A DNA stretch of 64,000 nucleotides from Fontibacterium temperatum. GTDB taxonomy: Bacteria > Pseudomonadota > Alphaproteobacteria > Pelagibacterales > Pelagibacteraceae. The stretch covers positions 1 through 64,000 of the forward strand of contig CAXNKS010000003.1 in the NCBI GenBank assembly GCA_964203055.1, read 5' to 3'. Positions 1 to 9,771 of this stretch are shown in pieces (the stretch's first letter is position 1; each line of letters begins with the position of its first letter). The notes under the pieces are model-generated. The model did not search any database. It saw only the letters and a list, made by a program, of their open reading frames with translations, and was not told the origin of the DNA. Made by a program: the position numbers and the translations under genes.

Positions 1-2176
1 CTTGGAAGATCGGCATTCATAATTTTCGTCCACACTTCAACGAAGTCTTTTATGAATTTTTCTTGATTGTCATCTTGTGCGTATAATTCTGCGTAAGAAC
101 GAAGAATTGAGTTTGATCCTAAAACTAAATCTACTCGAGTTGCAGTAAATTTAACTTTATTAGATTTACGCTCAATAATATCGTAGCTATTTTTTCCCGT
201 TGGCTTCCAAGTATATTTCATATCAGTTAAATGTAATGAAAAAATCATTAGTTAAAGCTCCAACTTTATCAGTGAATACTCCGTGTTTTGAATTTTGAAA
301 ATTAGTTCCCAACACTCGCATACCACCAATTAAACAAGTCATTTCTTTTGCAGTCAGACCTAATTAAATTTGCTCGCTCTAATAATAATTCCTCAGGCAT
401 AACCGAATACTCTGCTTTAACATAATTTCTAAATCCATCATGGCAATGGCTCTAAAACTTTAAGAGAATCTGTATGCGTTTCTTTTTCAATTGCATCGCC
501 TCTGCCACCTCTAAATGGAACTTTAACTTTTGAACCTGCTTTTTTAATAGCTTTTTCAAGTCCAACAGTTCCTGCAAGGACAATAGTATCTGCAATAGTT
601 GCTCCTGTTTTTTTTGCAATTCCTTCTAAAACTTTTAATGTTTTTGCATAGTCTTTGTGGTTCATTCGCCTGCCAATTTTTCATTGGAGCAAAACGAATT
701 CTTGCACCATTTGCTCCACCTCTTTTATCTGTTCTTCGATAAGTTCTAGCGCTATCCCAAGCAACCACAACTAAATCGCTCACACTTAAACTTGTTGCAG
801 CAATCATTTTTTTAACTTTTTCTAAATTATATTTTTTCTTTGGAGCCTGGCACATTATTTTGCCAAACTAAATTTTCTTTTGGCGCCCAAGGTCCAATAT
901 AATTGTCTCTATTACCCATAGTTCTGTGGGTTAATTTAAACCAAGCTCTTGCAAAGGAGTCTTCAAAAAACTTTGGATCTTTATAAAACTTTTCTGAAAT
1001 TTTTTTGTATTCTGGATCAATAACCATTGCCATGTCAGCATCCGTAAACATTAATCTTGCTTTCTTTTTAGGGTTTGCAAGATCTACTGGTTTTTTTTCT
1101 TCTTCAAGACCAATAGGTTCCCATTGCCAAGCTCCTGCAGGACTTTTTTTGCTCTCCCATTTATAATTAAGTAAAAGATCTAAATATTGATGATCCCATT
1201 TATCAGGATTTGTTGTCCACGCGCCTTCTAAACCTGAAGTGATTTGATTAGCACCTGTTCCATTTTCTTGATTCCAACCAAAGCCTTGTTCATGAATTTC
1301 TGCTGCAGCAGGCTCTCTTCCTAAATTTGCAGGGTCACCATTGCCGTGCGCTCGTCCGATGGAGTGTCCACCAATTGTAAGTGCTGCGGTTTCAACATCA
1401 TTCATTCCCATTCTGCCAAATGTTTCTCGCACATCCATCGCTGTTCGCAGTGGATCAGGAATACCTTCTACTCCTTGCGGATTAACGTAGACTAATTGAA
1501 AGTGAGATGCTGCAAGAGGCGCCTCTAATGATGAACGATCTTTTGGATCGCTGTATCTATCGACAGCTAATGGTACTGTTTCTTTTCCCCAGTACACATC
1601 TTTTTCAGGCTCCCAAATATCTTCGCGCCCAAATGAAAATCCAAAAGTTTTAAAACCTGAATGTTCATAGGCCATTGTTCCTGCAAGACACATTAAATCT
1701 GACCAGCTTAATTTATTTCCGTATTTTTTCTTAATCGGCCAAAGTAATCGTCTAGCTTTATCTAAATTTGTATTATCTGGCCAAGAGTCTTGGGGAGAAA
1801 ATCTGTGTGAGCCAACATTAGGACGACCATCAAATTCTCGGTAAGTTCCAACTTGATGCCAAGTTAATCTAACCATTAAACCAGAATAAGTTCCAAGATC
1901 TGCTGGCCACCATTCTTGGCTGTCTGTCATTAATTTTAGTAAATCTTTTTTTAATGCTTTAAAATTTAATTTTTTAACTTCTTTTCTATAATCGAAACCT
2001 GGAAGTGGATTAGTTTTAGTATCGTGTTGATGTAAAATATCTAAATTAATACTATTTGGCCAAAGTCTTGAAGTGTTTGACTCTCCAGCTTTAGTAATTC
2101 CACCATGCATCACAGGACATTTGCCTGCTCCATTTTTGCCTGAACCGTTTGTTTTTTTAAGGGTTTCTGTACTCAT
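1..2176 (-). pseudogene. katG: Catalase-peroxidase KatG, frame-disrupted, 3' end cut by window edge
   Basis: Bifunctional heme catalase-peroxidase that removes hydrogen peroxide. The N-terminal frame (827-2176) is intact for about 449 residues and shows the distal heme segment RLTWHQVGTYR, the Tyr of YVNPQG and the Met of RMGMNDVETAAL (the Met-Tyr-Trp adduct of the family), and the proximal-side GGHSIGRAHGNG. The C-terminal peroxidase-like domain is spread over several frames (about 556-855, 438-665 and further left), implying single-base shifts near 852, 660, 443 and 362 and probably more. The first bases of the window still read as a KatG C-terminus (VWTKIMNADLP). Start taken at ATG 2176 (MSTETLKK) rather than the upstream in-frame Met at 2203. 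The residues after the catalytic His (QVGTYR where SAGTYR is usual) are divergent. Residues in every fragment remain conserved, so the shifts may be sequencing indels or a recent lesion. Confidence 0.9.
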
Positions 2177-2340
2177 AATTTTTAAGGAAGTGATTCTTAA
2201 CAAATAAAAGATCTAATGTTAAGTAAACAATAAATTTACTTCTACTTTAGGTTTAGTTTTTTTATTGCAAAATGACGCGGATAATTAACCGCCATATATT
2301 TAACGGGTAAATATTTTAATCGCTAAAAATTTACTAAAGT

Positions 2341-3517
2341 TTATTTTGAAAGATAATCTAAGGCAGCCATTAGTCCGCCAGCTTTGTGAGGAATTTTTGC
2401 TTTTCTAAGTCCTAATTCAACGCCAGCTAAGGCTCCAGCCAACATAATTTCATTAAAATCTCCAAGGTGGCCTATTCTAAATACTTTTCCTTTAACTTTA
2501 TTTAAACCCATTCCCAACGACATATTATATTCATCATAAATAACTTTTCTAAGATTGTCGGAATCGTGACCTGGAGGAAGTAGGACTGCAGTAATAGTAT
2601 TTGAATATTCCTCTGGATTTTTAGCTAAAACCTCAAGACCCCAAGCTTTAACTGCAACTCTTGTCGCCTCTGCTAATCGTGCATGACGTTTAAAAACATT
2701 TTCTAATCCCTCTTCATTTAACATATTCAATTGCCTCTTCTAGACCAAAAAACATATTTACTGGTGGCGTGTATGGAAAAGCATTGTCTTTATTATTTGT
2801 CAAAATAGGTTTCCAATCCCAATATGATTTTTGCATAGTAGATTTTTTATAAGCCTCTAAAGCTTTTTGACTTACAGCATTAAAAGAAAGTCCTGGTGGT
2901 AATAATAATCCTTTTTGTGATCCACACACTGTTACATCTACTTTCCAATCATCGTGACAATAATCAATTGAAGCAAGAGATGAAATTGTATCAACCATTA
3001 ATAGTGCGGGGTGTTTTGCACTATCCATTGCTTGTCGAATTTTTGCAATGTTACTTGTAACGCCTGTGGACGTTTCATTGTGCAAAGCAAAGACAGCTTT
3101 TATTTTATGCGACGTATCTTCACTTAATTTTTTTTCAACAATCTTTGGATCTGCTCCTGTGCGCCAATCGCCTGGTACAAGTTCAACTTCTAAATTAAAT
3201 TTTTTTGCCTGCTCTGCCCATAATGTTGAAAATTGTCCAGTTTCAAACATCAATACTTTATCATAAGGATTTAATGTGTTTACAATTGCAGCTTCCCAAG
3301 CTCCTGTTCCTGAACCTGGAAATATAATAACAGGCTGAGTAGTTTTAAAAATTCCTCTAATTTTATCTAGAATTCTTTTTGTAATTTCTGCAAATTCTGG
3401 ACCGCGATGATCTATTGTTGGAAAACTCATTGCTCTTAAAACTCGATCAGGAATATTGGTAGGTCCTGGAACTTGTAATAAGTGTTTGCCTGGTCGAAAA
3501 GAATTTGATTTTGCCAT
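2341..3517 (-). CDS. Serine/alanine-glyoxylate aminotransferase (class V, PLP), one frameshift
   Basis: PLP-dependent class V aminotransferase that moves an amino group from serine or alanine to glyoxylate, giving glycine. The N-terminal part (2714-3517, 267 residues) starts MAKSNSFRPGK and contains the PGPTNIP entry motif, the GSGTGAWEAA cofactor loop and the Schiff-base Lys202 in CGSQKGLLLPPG. The C-terminal part (2341-2730) carries the small domain ending GGLMAALDYLSK. The two overlap by 17 bases in different frames. Removing one base near 2720 joins them as a protein of about 390 residues, normal for the family. Probably an indel rather than two genes. A malate synthase at 53.3-54.9 kb also uses glyoxylate. 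Confidence 0.88.
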
Positions 3518-3567
3518 AAAATATAAAAGTTAATAAACCATAATAAATAGAATAAGTAAATTAACTT

Positions 3568-4566
3568 TTAAGGGGAAATCCACTCCATTTTTCCAATCTT
3601 TGTAACAGTTGAGTTTAAGATTGGCTGACTTTTTAATTTTTTAGTCTCATCGTTATTTAAAAATTTCATCTCTTCTAATAATCCAGCAATTGCAACCTCA
3701 GCCGCTTTCATGTTGCCATCTTTGATCTTAACTACCAGCACTGCTTTTTCATCTGGAACGATTGCTATAAAGACCCCATCCGCACCATTTTTAACTAGAA
3801 CTTTTTTGTCACTGCTCTTTGTTAAAATAGAATTCACACTCTCAGATCCACCAAATAATAATGGATGTTTTACGCAAGATTCAAATATTTTAATAACCGC
3901 TTTTTGTTCAATCCCTTCTAATTTTGAAGGATCTGCAAACTTTGTCAGAGCTTTTGCAAATTGATTAAGGGGTAAACTTGGCGCTGGTAAATTACAGCCA
4001 TCAATTCCAATATTTTTAATTTTAACTTCAGCTAATTTTTCTAAATTTTCTATAAATAGTTTTTGTAAGGGGTGTTTTGGATCGTGATAATTTAAAGTTT
4101 TAAATTTACTGTGTTTGCAAATAGATAATTGTCCGCAATGTTTTCCAGAACAATTATGATAAATTCTACTCTTTCGACCCTCATGTCTAACTATATAATC
4201 TTTTCTTTTCTGGCTTAGCGGCCAAGCAGGTCCTAGCATTAAATCTTCCTCTTCTAATTCTAATTCAGAAAGCCAAGACTTAACCATATCAAGATGTACA
4301 GGTTCTGCGTGATGAGAGGATGTTGCGAATGCAATTTGTTCATCTTTAAGTTTTAAAGCTTTATCAGCGCCTGTTGTTATAATTCCAAATGTTTGAATAA
4401 GCTTAAGTGCTGAACGTGGGAATATTTCAGTTGTAATATCTCCCCATTTTTTTATCACTCGCCCTTCTGAATCCATTGCAACTGCAACACCTTGATGAAT
4501 ATTTTCAACAATATTGCCACGCGTAGATGTAACTAAATCAGCAAACTTAATATTTTCTTCACTCAT
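3568..4566 (-). CDS. Type II asparaginase (Rhizobium etli AnsA-like family)
   Basis: Hydrolyses L-asparagine to aspartate and ammonia, probably in the cytoplasm since no signal peptide is seen. The 332-residue protein belongs to the Asparaginase_II family, unrelated to the E. coli enzymes. It has the SxxK pair Ser52-Lys55 (PRSALK), the NCSGKH box with Cys139 and Lys142, and a second cysteine, Cys191, in GIDGCNLPAPS. In the R. etli enzymes the corresponding Cys, Lys and Cys bind zinc. It lies 50 bases upstream, in transcription order, of the glyoxylate aminotransferase on the same strand. Family assignment is firm; substrate preference is inferred. Confidence 0.85.
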   Translation of the reverse strand: MSEENIKFADLVTSTRGNIVENIHQGVAVAMDSEGRVIKKWGDITTEIFPRSALKLIQTFGIITTGADKALKLKDEQIAFATSSHHAEPVHLDMVKSWLSELELEEEDLMLGPAWPLSQKRKDYIVRHEGRKSRIYHNCSGKHCGQLSICKHSKFKTLNYHDPKHPLQKLFIENLEKLAEVKIKNIGIDGCNLPAPSLPLNQFAKALTKFADPSKLEGIEQKAVIKIFESCVKHPLLFGGSESVNSILTKSSDKKVLVKNGADGVFIAIVPDEKAVLVVKIKDGNMKAAEVAIAGLLEEMKFLNNDETKKLKSQPILNSTVTKIGKMEWISP

Positions 4567-4588
4567 AATTTAAATTTAAAAAAAAGAC

Positions 4589-4774
4589 TTAACGATTGAA
4601 AGTTGGACGCGCTTTAAAAACCATCCAGCAGATAATGTAAATTAAAATAGTCACTCCATAAAACAGTGCGCCAATTATAAATGCAAAACGCAAACCCCAT
4701 TTACTAAAGCCCAACTTGTGCGCCATACCTGAACAAACTCCTGCAAAGAATTTATCATCGCTGCTACGGTACAA
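4589..4774 (-). CDS. PspC-domain membrane protein
   Basis: Sixty-one residue protein made almost entirely of a PspC domain: LYRSSDDKFFAGVCSGMAH, then one hydrophobic span (about residues 29-52). PspC domains occur in phage-shock and envelope-stress proteins; the role here is unknown. The frame opens with TTG at 4774 and has no in-frame ATG. An ATG lies just upstream in another frame (near 4795, reading MQDQRQ before the PspC part), so a one-base indel near 4777 may hide the real start. It follows the ATP-grasp gene by 43 bases on the same strand. Confidence 0.75.
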   Translation of the reverse strand: MYRSSDDKFFAGVCSGMAHKLGFSKWGLRFAFIIGALFYGVTILIYIICWMVFKARPTFNR

Positions 4775-4817
4775 ATTATTGTCTTTGGTCTTGCATCACT
4801 TATTTTATATAAATTAT

Positions 4818-5738
4818 TTATAACTTTTCAAGTTCTGCTTTTAAAAATTGTGCAATTTTTAACATTCCAAACTGACCTGAAATTTTTTCAGCAACGGAGT
4901 TATAGTTCGTATTAGTATTCACATCATAGGTGAAGCTTTCACCATTTTTATCAAGCATATATTCAATGCCTGCAATCTCAATATGATTGGCTTTTAAAAA
5001 TTTTTCATACTTTTCTATGAGTGGGTTTTGATAGTTTTTAACAATCATAAATTTATTGCCATCTGGATTAGTTGGACAAAATTGTGCTTCAACATTGCAG
5101 GCATCAGCTGGGCATAATTCAAAGCTATCGCTAGCATCCACTTGAACCGCATAATAAAATTTAGAGTTTATAAATTCAACGCGAGTGACTACTTTTGGAT
5201 CCGCTTCAATATAATCTTGTAAAATTGTAATACCATCAATTGAATCTTCAAATTGATCTCCATTTACATACTTTTCAAGTTCAATTTTATTTTGAAATAA
5301 TTTCACCCCAAGTCCACGTCCAGCTCTATTGTGCTTAGTGATGAAGGGTTTAGTAAAATGATCTGCTGCAGATAAGATATTTGCTTTTCCAGAACAAAAA
5401 ATAGATTTTGGTGTTTTAATATTTTGTTCATTTAATTTTTTGTATTGTAAGGATTTGCTAATTTCTAAAGCAAGTGCGTTTTCACCATTGATAATTCGTC
5501 TGTTATGAAAAGATAACCAATTTAAAATCACCGCTGTATATTCTGGTGCAAAGCGATGTCCTCGTGAATGGGAAGAAGCGCTCATCCGATTATAGAAAAC
5601 TCCATTGGGTGGAATAGAGGCGGTATTTAAATTAACTTTTGCCATGTGCCAATCTTCAAAGGGCACAGATAATTTTTGCAATTGCTCTTTTAGAGGTAAA
5701 GACCACTCCTCATTTTCGTGGATAATATAAGCTTTCAT
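4818..5738 (-). CDS. ATP-grasp family protein (RimK-like fold)
   Basis: A 306-residue protein with an ATP-grasp layout: an N-terminal subdomain, then KPFITKHNRAGRGLGVKLF (ATP-binding lysines and glycine-rich loop, about residues 133-152), the acidic stretch ILQDYIEADP, and a C-terminal metal-binding segment GIEYMLDKNGESFTYDVNTNTNYN. Such enzymes ligate a carboxylate to an amine or thiol through an acyl phosphate; the substrate cannot be read from the sequence. ATG 5738 is preceded by an A-rich leader. It is on the same strand as the flavodoxin-fold gene upstream and the PspC gene downstream. Confidence 0.75.
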   Translation of the reverse strand: MKAYIIHENEEWSLPLKEQLQKLSVPFEDWHMAKVNLNTASIPPNGVFYNRMSASSHSRGHRFAPEYTAVILNWLSFHNRRIINGENALALEISKSLQYKKLNEQNIKTPKSIFCSGKANILSAADHFTKPFITKHNRAGRGLGVKLFQNKIELEKYVNGDQFEDSIDGITILQDYIEADPKVVTRVEFINSKFYYAVQVDASDSFELCPADACNVEAQFCPTNPDGNKFMIVKNYQNPLIEKYEKFLKANHIEIAGIEYMLDKNGESFTYDVNTNTNYNSVAEKISGQFGMLKIAQFLKAELEKL

Positions 5739-5772
5739 AATTTTAATTAAAACTTAACTCAATTTATTTCAA

Positions 5773-6342
5773 TTATAAACTTTGAGCAGTTTGTTTTACA
5801 TCTTGTAAAAATTCAACTCGCTCCTCTGCAGTTACAAAAGGAACCGCGAAATATCTTCTATATTTAATATCTCTTATGCCACAAATGTGAAATACGCCTC
5901 GTTTTAATCTTCGGATCGGCAAGTTTAAAAAGAAAGTTGTAATTGCAAGACGCGGAGAGCCATAGGTGCAAAAAATAACTGCTTTTTTATCTTTTAAATT
6001 ACCGATTGGATAACCATAATTTCCCCACAACTTTTTAAAAGTAAATGCAAAGGGTGGTGCCAACACTTTATCAATCCAGCCCTCAAGAATTGCGGGCATT
6101 CTAAAATTCCAGATGGGTGCAATTAAAACAATGGTGTCACATTTTTTTATTCGCTCGCGGTGGTCGATAACAGTTTTGTCAGGCTCTTCTCCTCGAAATA
6201 CAGGATCAAAATTTTCCTTATACAAATCCACACAATCAATACTATGACCTTGCTGTTTTGCAGTTTCTATAAAAGTATCGCGTATTGCTGCATTAAAAGA
6301 TTGATCACTATAATGACCATAAACTATGAAAATTTTACTCAT
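5773..6342 (-). CDS. NAD(P)H-dependent oxidoreductase, flavodoxin-like fold (Flavodoxin_2)
   Basis: A 189-residue cytoplasmic flavoprotein of the quinone reductase / KefF / MdaB type. Visible parts are the N-terminal beta-strand and FMN/FAD loop IFIVYGHYSDQSFNAAIRD, the central APIWNFRMPAILEGWIDKVL segment typical of these two-electron quinone or azo reductases, and CTYGSPR after the fourth strand. Likely reduces quinones or similar electrophiles; the actual substrate is not known. It precedes the ATP-grasp gene by 34 bases. Confidence 0.8.
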   Translation of the reverse strand: MSKIFIVYGHYSDQSFNAAIRDTFIETAKQQGHSIDCVDLYKENFDPVFRGEEPDKTVIDHRERIKKCDTIVLIAPIWNFRMPAILEGWIDKVLAPPFAFTFKKLWGNYGYPIGNLKDKKAVIFCTYGSPRLAITTFFLNLPIRRLKRGVFHICGIRDIKYRRYFAVPFVTAEERVEFLQDVKQTAQSL

Positions 6343-6397
6343 GAAGTTAATTTAATATAAAATAATTTACTTTTAATTAATACAACTTAAAGTTTTT

Positions 6398-6592
6398 TTA
6401 ATCTTGCAGTTTAGATAACTGGTAATCGGAATAGATAAGACTATTAGGACCCTGCAAACGGTAGGTTTTAATTTTTAAAATTTTTAAGCCTAATTTTCGA
6501 TATTTTTTAAGATCTGTTGCAGCTTCTCTTCGATATTTTATATTTTTCCACCAAGACGTGTTTCCTGTCTTTAATGTTACAATCTTTCGCAT
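6398..6592 (-). CDS. Small basic protein of unknown function
   Basis: Sixty-four residues, rich in lysine and arginine, starting MRKIVTLKTGNTSWWKN and ending DYQLSKLQD. No signal peptide or membrane segment. It lies 58 bases from the divergent CBS gene and on the same strand as the reductase gene downstream. I do not recognise a family. The size, basic character and use of a clean intergenic slot make it a plausible gene, but not certain. Confidence 0.5.
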   Translation of the reverse strand: MRKIVTLKTGNTSWWKNIKYRREAATDLKKYRKLGLKILKIKTYRLQGPNSLIYSDYQLSKLQD

Positions 6593-6649
6593 TATTTTAA
6601 TTTAACAAATATGTAATATATTCCTTATAAAATTTATATTAACTAAAAT

Positions 6650-7249
6650 ATGAAAATTTCAACCTTAAGAAATATAAAAAATATAAAAGAAAATTTTTCT
6701 TTTAAATTAGAAACTCCTATTAGTGAAATTGCTTTAGCCTTAAAAGATAAAAAAATTGGCGCAGTTCCCATTGTTGATAATAATTATAAATTAATTGGCA
6801 TCGTCTCAGAACGAGACATCGTTTCAAAATTAGTTGTTGAGGCGATGGATGCTGATTTAACAACGGCTAAAGATATTATGACTAGTAAAATTATATCTGC
6901 AAAACTAGATGATAATATCAATGGCATAATTGGGGTTATGAAAAATAACAATATTCGCCATATGCCAGTTGTAGATCAAAACAATGTACTCACTGACTTT
7001 TTTTCTATTCGTGACTTTTTAAATGCAGAAATGCAAACTAATTTAGAAATAAAACAAAAACATAAAAATGTAGTTCGCTATCAAATTATGGTCTCCGTTT
7101 TTCTAGTTCTTTCAACGGGGCTTGGAGTTTTTCTTGATATTTTTGAGAAGAAAAATTTAGTGATTATATTTTCAGGGATATTTTTAATTATTGGTATTGC
7201 GGCTGTGATGACGTTACGTGATAATAAACGCTACGACCGCGAAGATTAA
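6650..7249 (+). CDS. Two-CBS-domain protein with C-terminal membrane anchor
   Basis: A 199-residue protein. Residues about 10-70 and 75-132 form a CBS pair (GAVPIVDNNYKLIGIVSERDIV; NNIRHMPVVDQNNVLTDFFSIRDFL), the usual binding site for adenine nucleotides. Two hydrophobic spans follow (about 143-163 and 169-188), ending in the charged tail RDNKRYDRED. The membrane part suggests it senses nucleotide state at the inner membrane; its partner is unknown. It shares the CBS layout with the protein encoded at 33494-34960 but lacks that protein's nucleotidyltransferase domain. Opens a plus-strand run of genes. Confidence 0.8.
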   Translation: MKISTLRNIKNIKENFSFKLETPISEIALALKDKKIGAVPIVDNNYKLIGIVSERDIVSKLVVEAMDADLTTAKDIMTSKIISAKLDDNINGIIGVMKNNNIRHMPVVDQNNVLTDFFSIRDFLNAEMQTNLEIKQKHKNVVRYQIMVSVFLVLSTGLGVFLDIFEKKNLVIIFSGIFLIIGIAAVMTLRDNKRYDRED

Positions 7250-7277
7250 TTTTAAATCACAATTTAATTTGTAGTTG

Positions 7278-7631
7278 ATGCAGAATATAAAAATATATTT
7301 TAATCAGTCCTGTTCCATTTGTAACAGTGAAATTAATTATTATAAAACTAAGATTAAAAATCCTCTTATTCAGTGGGTGAATATTAATGACAATATTTCA
7401 GCCTACATCGAAACAAAAAAAACTAAAGATCAGTTAATGCGCAGAATGCATGCAATGGTGAATGGCGAATTAATTGCTGGCGCTAAAGTTTTTTTAATTA
7501 TTTGGAATGAAATTGATAGGTTTAAAACCCTTGCGAAAATTCTAAAGCAGCCAATATTATTTCAAGTATTCTTTATAATTTATGAAGCGATTGCACTGCC
7601 ATTATATTTGAAAAACAAAATTTTTAATTAA
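7278..7631 (+). CDS. DCC-family thiol-disulfide oxidoreductase-like protein (DUF393)
   Basis: A 117-residue protein with a thioredoxin-like start: IKIYFNQSCSICNSEINYYK, where CSIC is the CxxC of the DCC family (the usual leading Asp is Asn-Gln-Ser here). A hydrophobic C-terminal segment follows (QVFFIIYEAIALPLYL). Start chosen at ATG 7278; a TTG three bases earlier is less likely. Probably a membrane-associated redox protein; no substrate is known for the family. Its stop codon overlaps the end of a convergent 30-residue membrane peptide gene. Confidence 0.7.
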   Translation: MQNIKIYFNQSCSICNSEINYYKTKIKNPLIQWVNINDNISAYIETKKTKDQLMRRMHAMVNGELIAGAKVFLIIWNEIDRFKTLAKILKQPILFQVFFIIYEAIALPLYLKNKIFN

Positions 7632-7720
7632 AATCTTCCCCGCATAAAATTCCAAACAATAATAAACAATACGATTAATAAGATGATGAGTTGGATCAGT
7701 TCTGGCTGTGTTAGTGACAT
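7628..7720 (-). CDS. Thirty-residue single-span membrane peptide
   Basis: A short frame with ATG at 7720 and TAA at 7628-7630. It reads MSLTQPELIQ, then about 14 continuous hydrophobic residues (LIILLIVLFIIVWNF), then the basic tail MRGRF. This is the usual pattern of a small inner-membrane protein with a positive-inside C-terminus. It converges with the DCC gene (4 shared bases) and fills most of the gap before pyk. Function unknown. Composition rather than homology supports it, so confidence is moderate. Confidence 0.5.
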   Translation of the reverse strand: MSLTQPELIQLIILLIVLFIIVWNFMRGRF

Positions 7721-7799
7721 AGCAAACTTCTATTAATGAACTATTATAACATAATCATCTTACATTTGCCAAAATGGTATTTTATAATGAATCTAATTG

Positions 7800-9212
7800 A
7801 TGGATAAAAAAGCAAAAATACTTGCAACCCTAGGCCCTTCGATATTTAAGAAAAATATTATTAATCAGTTAATCCGTTCAGGTGTAGATGGATTTAGAAT
7901 TAATTTTAGTCACAACTTAAGTGGGATTGAAAAGATTGTAAAAATTATTAGAGACTGCGAAAAATTAAATGCAAAGCCCATTGCTATCGTTGCAGATTTA
8001 CAAGGGATAAAGCTTAGAATTGGTAAAATTTTAGAAAATCAAGTCTCTCTTAAAAGAGGTGATACTTTTAATTTTGATTTAAATAAAAAAATAGGCAGTC
8101 AAAGTCGAGTGTATCTACCCTACCCTGAGATTTTTAAAAAAATAAAGAAGAGTAATAAAATTTTAATTGATGATGGAAAATTTGTATTTAAAATTAAAAA
8201 ACTTACAAAAAATTCAATCCAAACTATTTGTCAAAACGATTGTATTATCAAAAATTTTAAAAGCATTCATATTCCAGGACTTGAAGTTGATTTTGATGAT
8301 CTAACTGCAAAAGATAAGAGAGATATTAGTATTGCAAAAAAATTAGGCTGTAACTGGATTGCGCTTTCTTATGTGAAGAATTCAAAAATTATTAAACAAA
8401 CAAGAAAACTTATTCCACAAGATACTGGCATTATTGCAAAAGTTGAAAACAAAAGTGCCATTAAAAATATTAAAGACATTATTCAAACATCAGATGCAAT
8501 CATGGTTGCACGAGGTGATCTTGCCGTTGAAATTGGTGCTAATGAAGTGCCACATGTTCAATTAGATATTGTTAAAAAATGTTCTGAACTTGGCAAACCC
8601 GTTATCATTGCAACGCAAATGCTTGAGAGCATGATTGAAAATAATAAACCAACACGAGCTGAAATTAACGATATTGGTACAGCTGTATTTCAAGGAACGG
8701 ATGTGGTGATGTTGTCTGCTGAAACGGCAGTTGGAAAATATCCAATTCAAGCCGTGCAAGCGATGAAGAAAACTATTGTCTCAACTGAAAAATATAAAAA
8801 AGAACACATCAGTTTATTTAAAAGTAAGACTAAAATTAATAATGAACCGGTTAAAGCAATCGCACTTGCAATCAAAGACATCGCTTACAATATAAAAGTT
8901 GAAGCTATCATTGGCTTTTCAGTGACTGGTAATACCGCACGATTAATCTCAGCCATAAGACCTTCTGCAAAAATTATAACTATCTCTCCAAATATAAATA
9001 TCTCAAGGCAACTTTCATTACTGTGGGGTGTCACTTCTATTACTAATAGTGATGCTAAAAACTGGGTTCAGATGATGAAGATTTCAAAACAAATTATTAA
9101 ATCTAGAAAATTAACTAAAATGGGTGGTTATGCTATTATCACTGCAGGTTTACCATTTGGTAAATCGAAGATGACCAATATGATCCGTCTTTATCAATTA
9201 GGTAAAAACTAA
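7800..9212 (+). CDS. pyk: Pyruvate kinase
   Basis: Catalyses phosphoenolpyruvate plus ADP to pyruvate plus ATP, the last step of glycolysis. The 470-residue length is normal. It starts MDKKAKILATLGPS (family signature TLGPS), has the substrate/Mg region DGFRINFSH, the ILIDDGK segment before the B domain, the catalytic-lysine region IIAKVENKSAIKNI, the MVARGDLAVEIG metal site and VIIATQMLESMIEN. ATG at 7800 preferred to the TTG at 7797. The stop overlaps the next gene (TAATG at 9210-9214), suggesting translational coupling with the DUF2905 gene. Confidence 0.95.
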   Translation: MDKKAKILATLGPSIFKKNIINQLIRSGVDGFRINFSHNLSGIEKIVKIIRDCEKLNAKPIAIVADLQGIKLRIGKILENQVSLKRGDTFNFDLNKKIGSQSRVYLPYPEIFKKIKKSNKILIDDGKFVFKIKKLTKNSIQTICQNDCIIKNFKSIHIPGLEVDFDDLTAKDKRDISIAKKLGCNWIALSYVKNSKIIKQTRKLIPQDTGIIAKVENKSAIKNIKDIIQTSDAIMVARGDLAVEIGANEVPHVQLDIVKKCSELGKPVIIATQMLESMIENNKPTRAEINDIGTAVFQGTDVVMLSAETAVGKYPIQAVQAMKKTIVSTEKYKKEHISLFKSKTKINNEPVKAIALAIKDIAYNIKVEAIIGFSVTGNTARLISAIRPSAKIITISPNINISRQLSLLWGVTSITNSDAKNWVQMMKISKQIIKSRKLTKMGGYAIITAGLPFGKSKMTNMIRLYQLGKN

Positions 9213-9409
9213 TGCAAAAAACAATAATCATTATTGGTATCTTAATATTATTAGTTGGATTATTTTGGCCGCTTGCAAAAGAGATTCCACTTGGCAGATT
9301 GCCTGGTGACATTAGTGTAAAGGGCGAGAAATATTCTTTTTATTTTCCAATTGTAACTTGCATCGTTATTTCAATTATTGTCTCTTTATTCTTTAAATTT
9401 TTTAAATAA
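9212..9409 (+). CDS. DUF2905 family small membrane protein
   Basis: Sixty-five residues with two hydrophobic spans (about 3-20 and 46-62) and between them the hallmark IPLGRLPGDISVKGEKYSFYFPI. Matches the DUF2905 family of uncharacterised inner-membrane proteins. Start codon overlaps the pyk stop by one base, so it is almost certainly co-transcribed with pyk. Confidence 0.8.
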   Translation: MQKTIIIIGILILLVGLFWPLAKEIPLGRLPGDISVKGEKYSFYFPIVTCIVISIIVSLFFKFFK

Positions 9410-9425
9410 AACATATAGTTAATTT

Positions 9426-9767
9426 ATGAAAAAAATTTTATTAAGTATTTCAATTATATTATTCACAATTACGTTACCACTATCAGCCATGCATCATGAT
9501 AGTCATAAAAATCATGGCCCCATGCCTTTTCAAAAGGCTATGGATAAAATGCATAAAGATATGATGATTAAACCTTCTGGAAATATTGATGTTGATTTTT
9601 TAAAAGGAATGATCCCGCACCATCAAGGAGCCATTGATATGTCTGAAGAGTTAATTAAAAAATCAAAAGATGCCGAACTTAAAGCTTTTGCACAAAAAAT
9701 GATCGATGCTCAAAAAGCTGAGATAAAAATGATGCAAGATTGGTTAAAAAAAAGAGAGAAAAAGTAA
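9426..9767 (+). CDS. Secreted DUF305 protein, His-rich
   Basis: A 113-residue protein with a signal peptide (MKKILLSISI through LPLSA, cleavage near residue 21) and a four-helix DUF305 domain. The family motif is MIPHHQGAIDMS with His65-His66, and the mature N-terminus is His- and Met-rich (MHHDSHKNHG). DUF305 proteins of this pattern are often linked to copper binding in the periplasm; that role is inferred. It lies 16 bases after the DUF2905 gene and converges with the next gene. Confidence 0.8.
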   Translation: MKKILLSISIILFTITLPLSAMHHDSHKNHGPMPFQKAMDKMHKDMMIKPSGNIDVDFLKGMIPHHQGAIDMSEELIKKSKDAELKAFAQKMIDAQKAEIKMMQDWLKKREKK

Positions 9768-9771
9768 CTAT

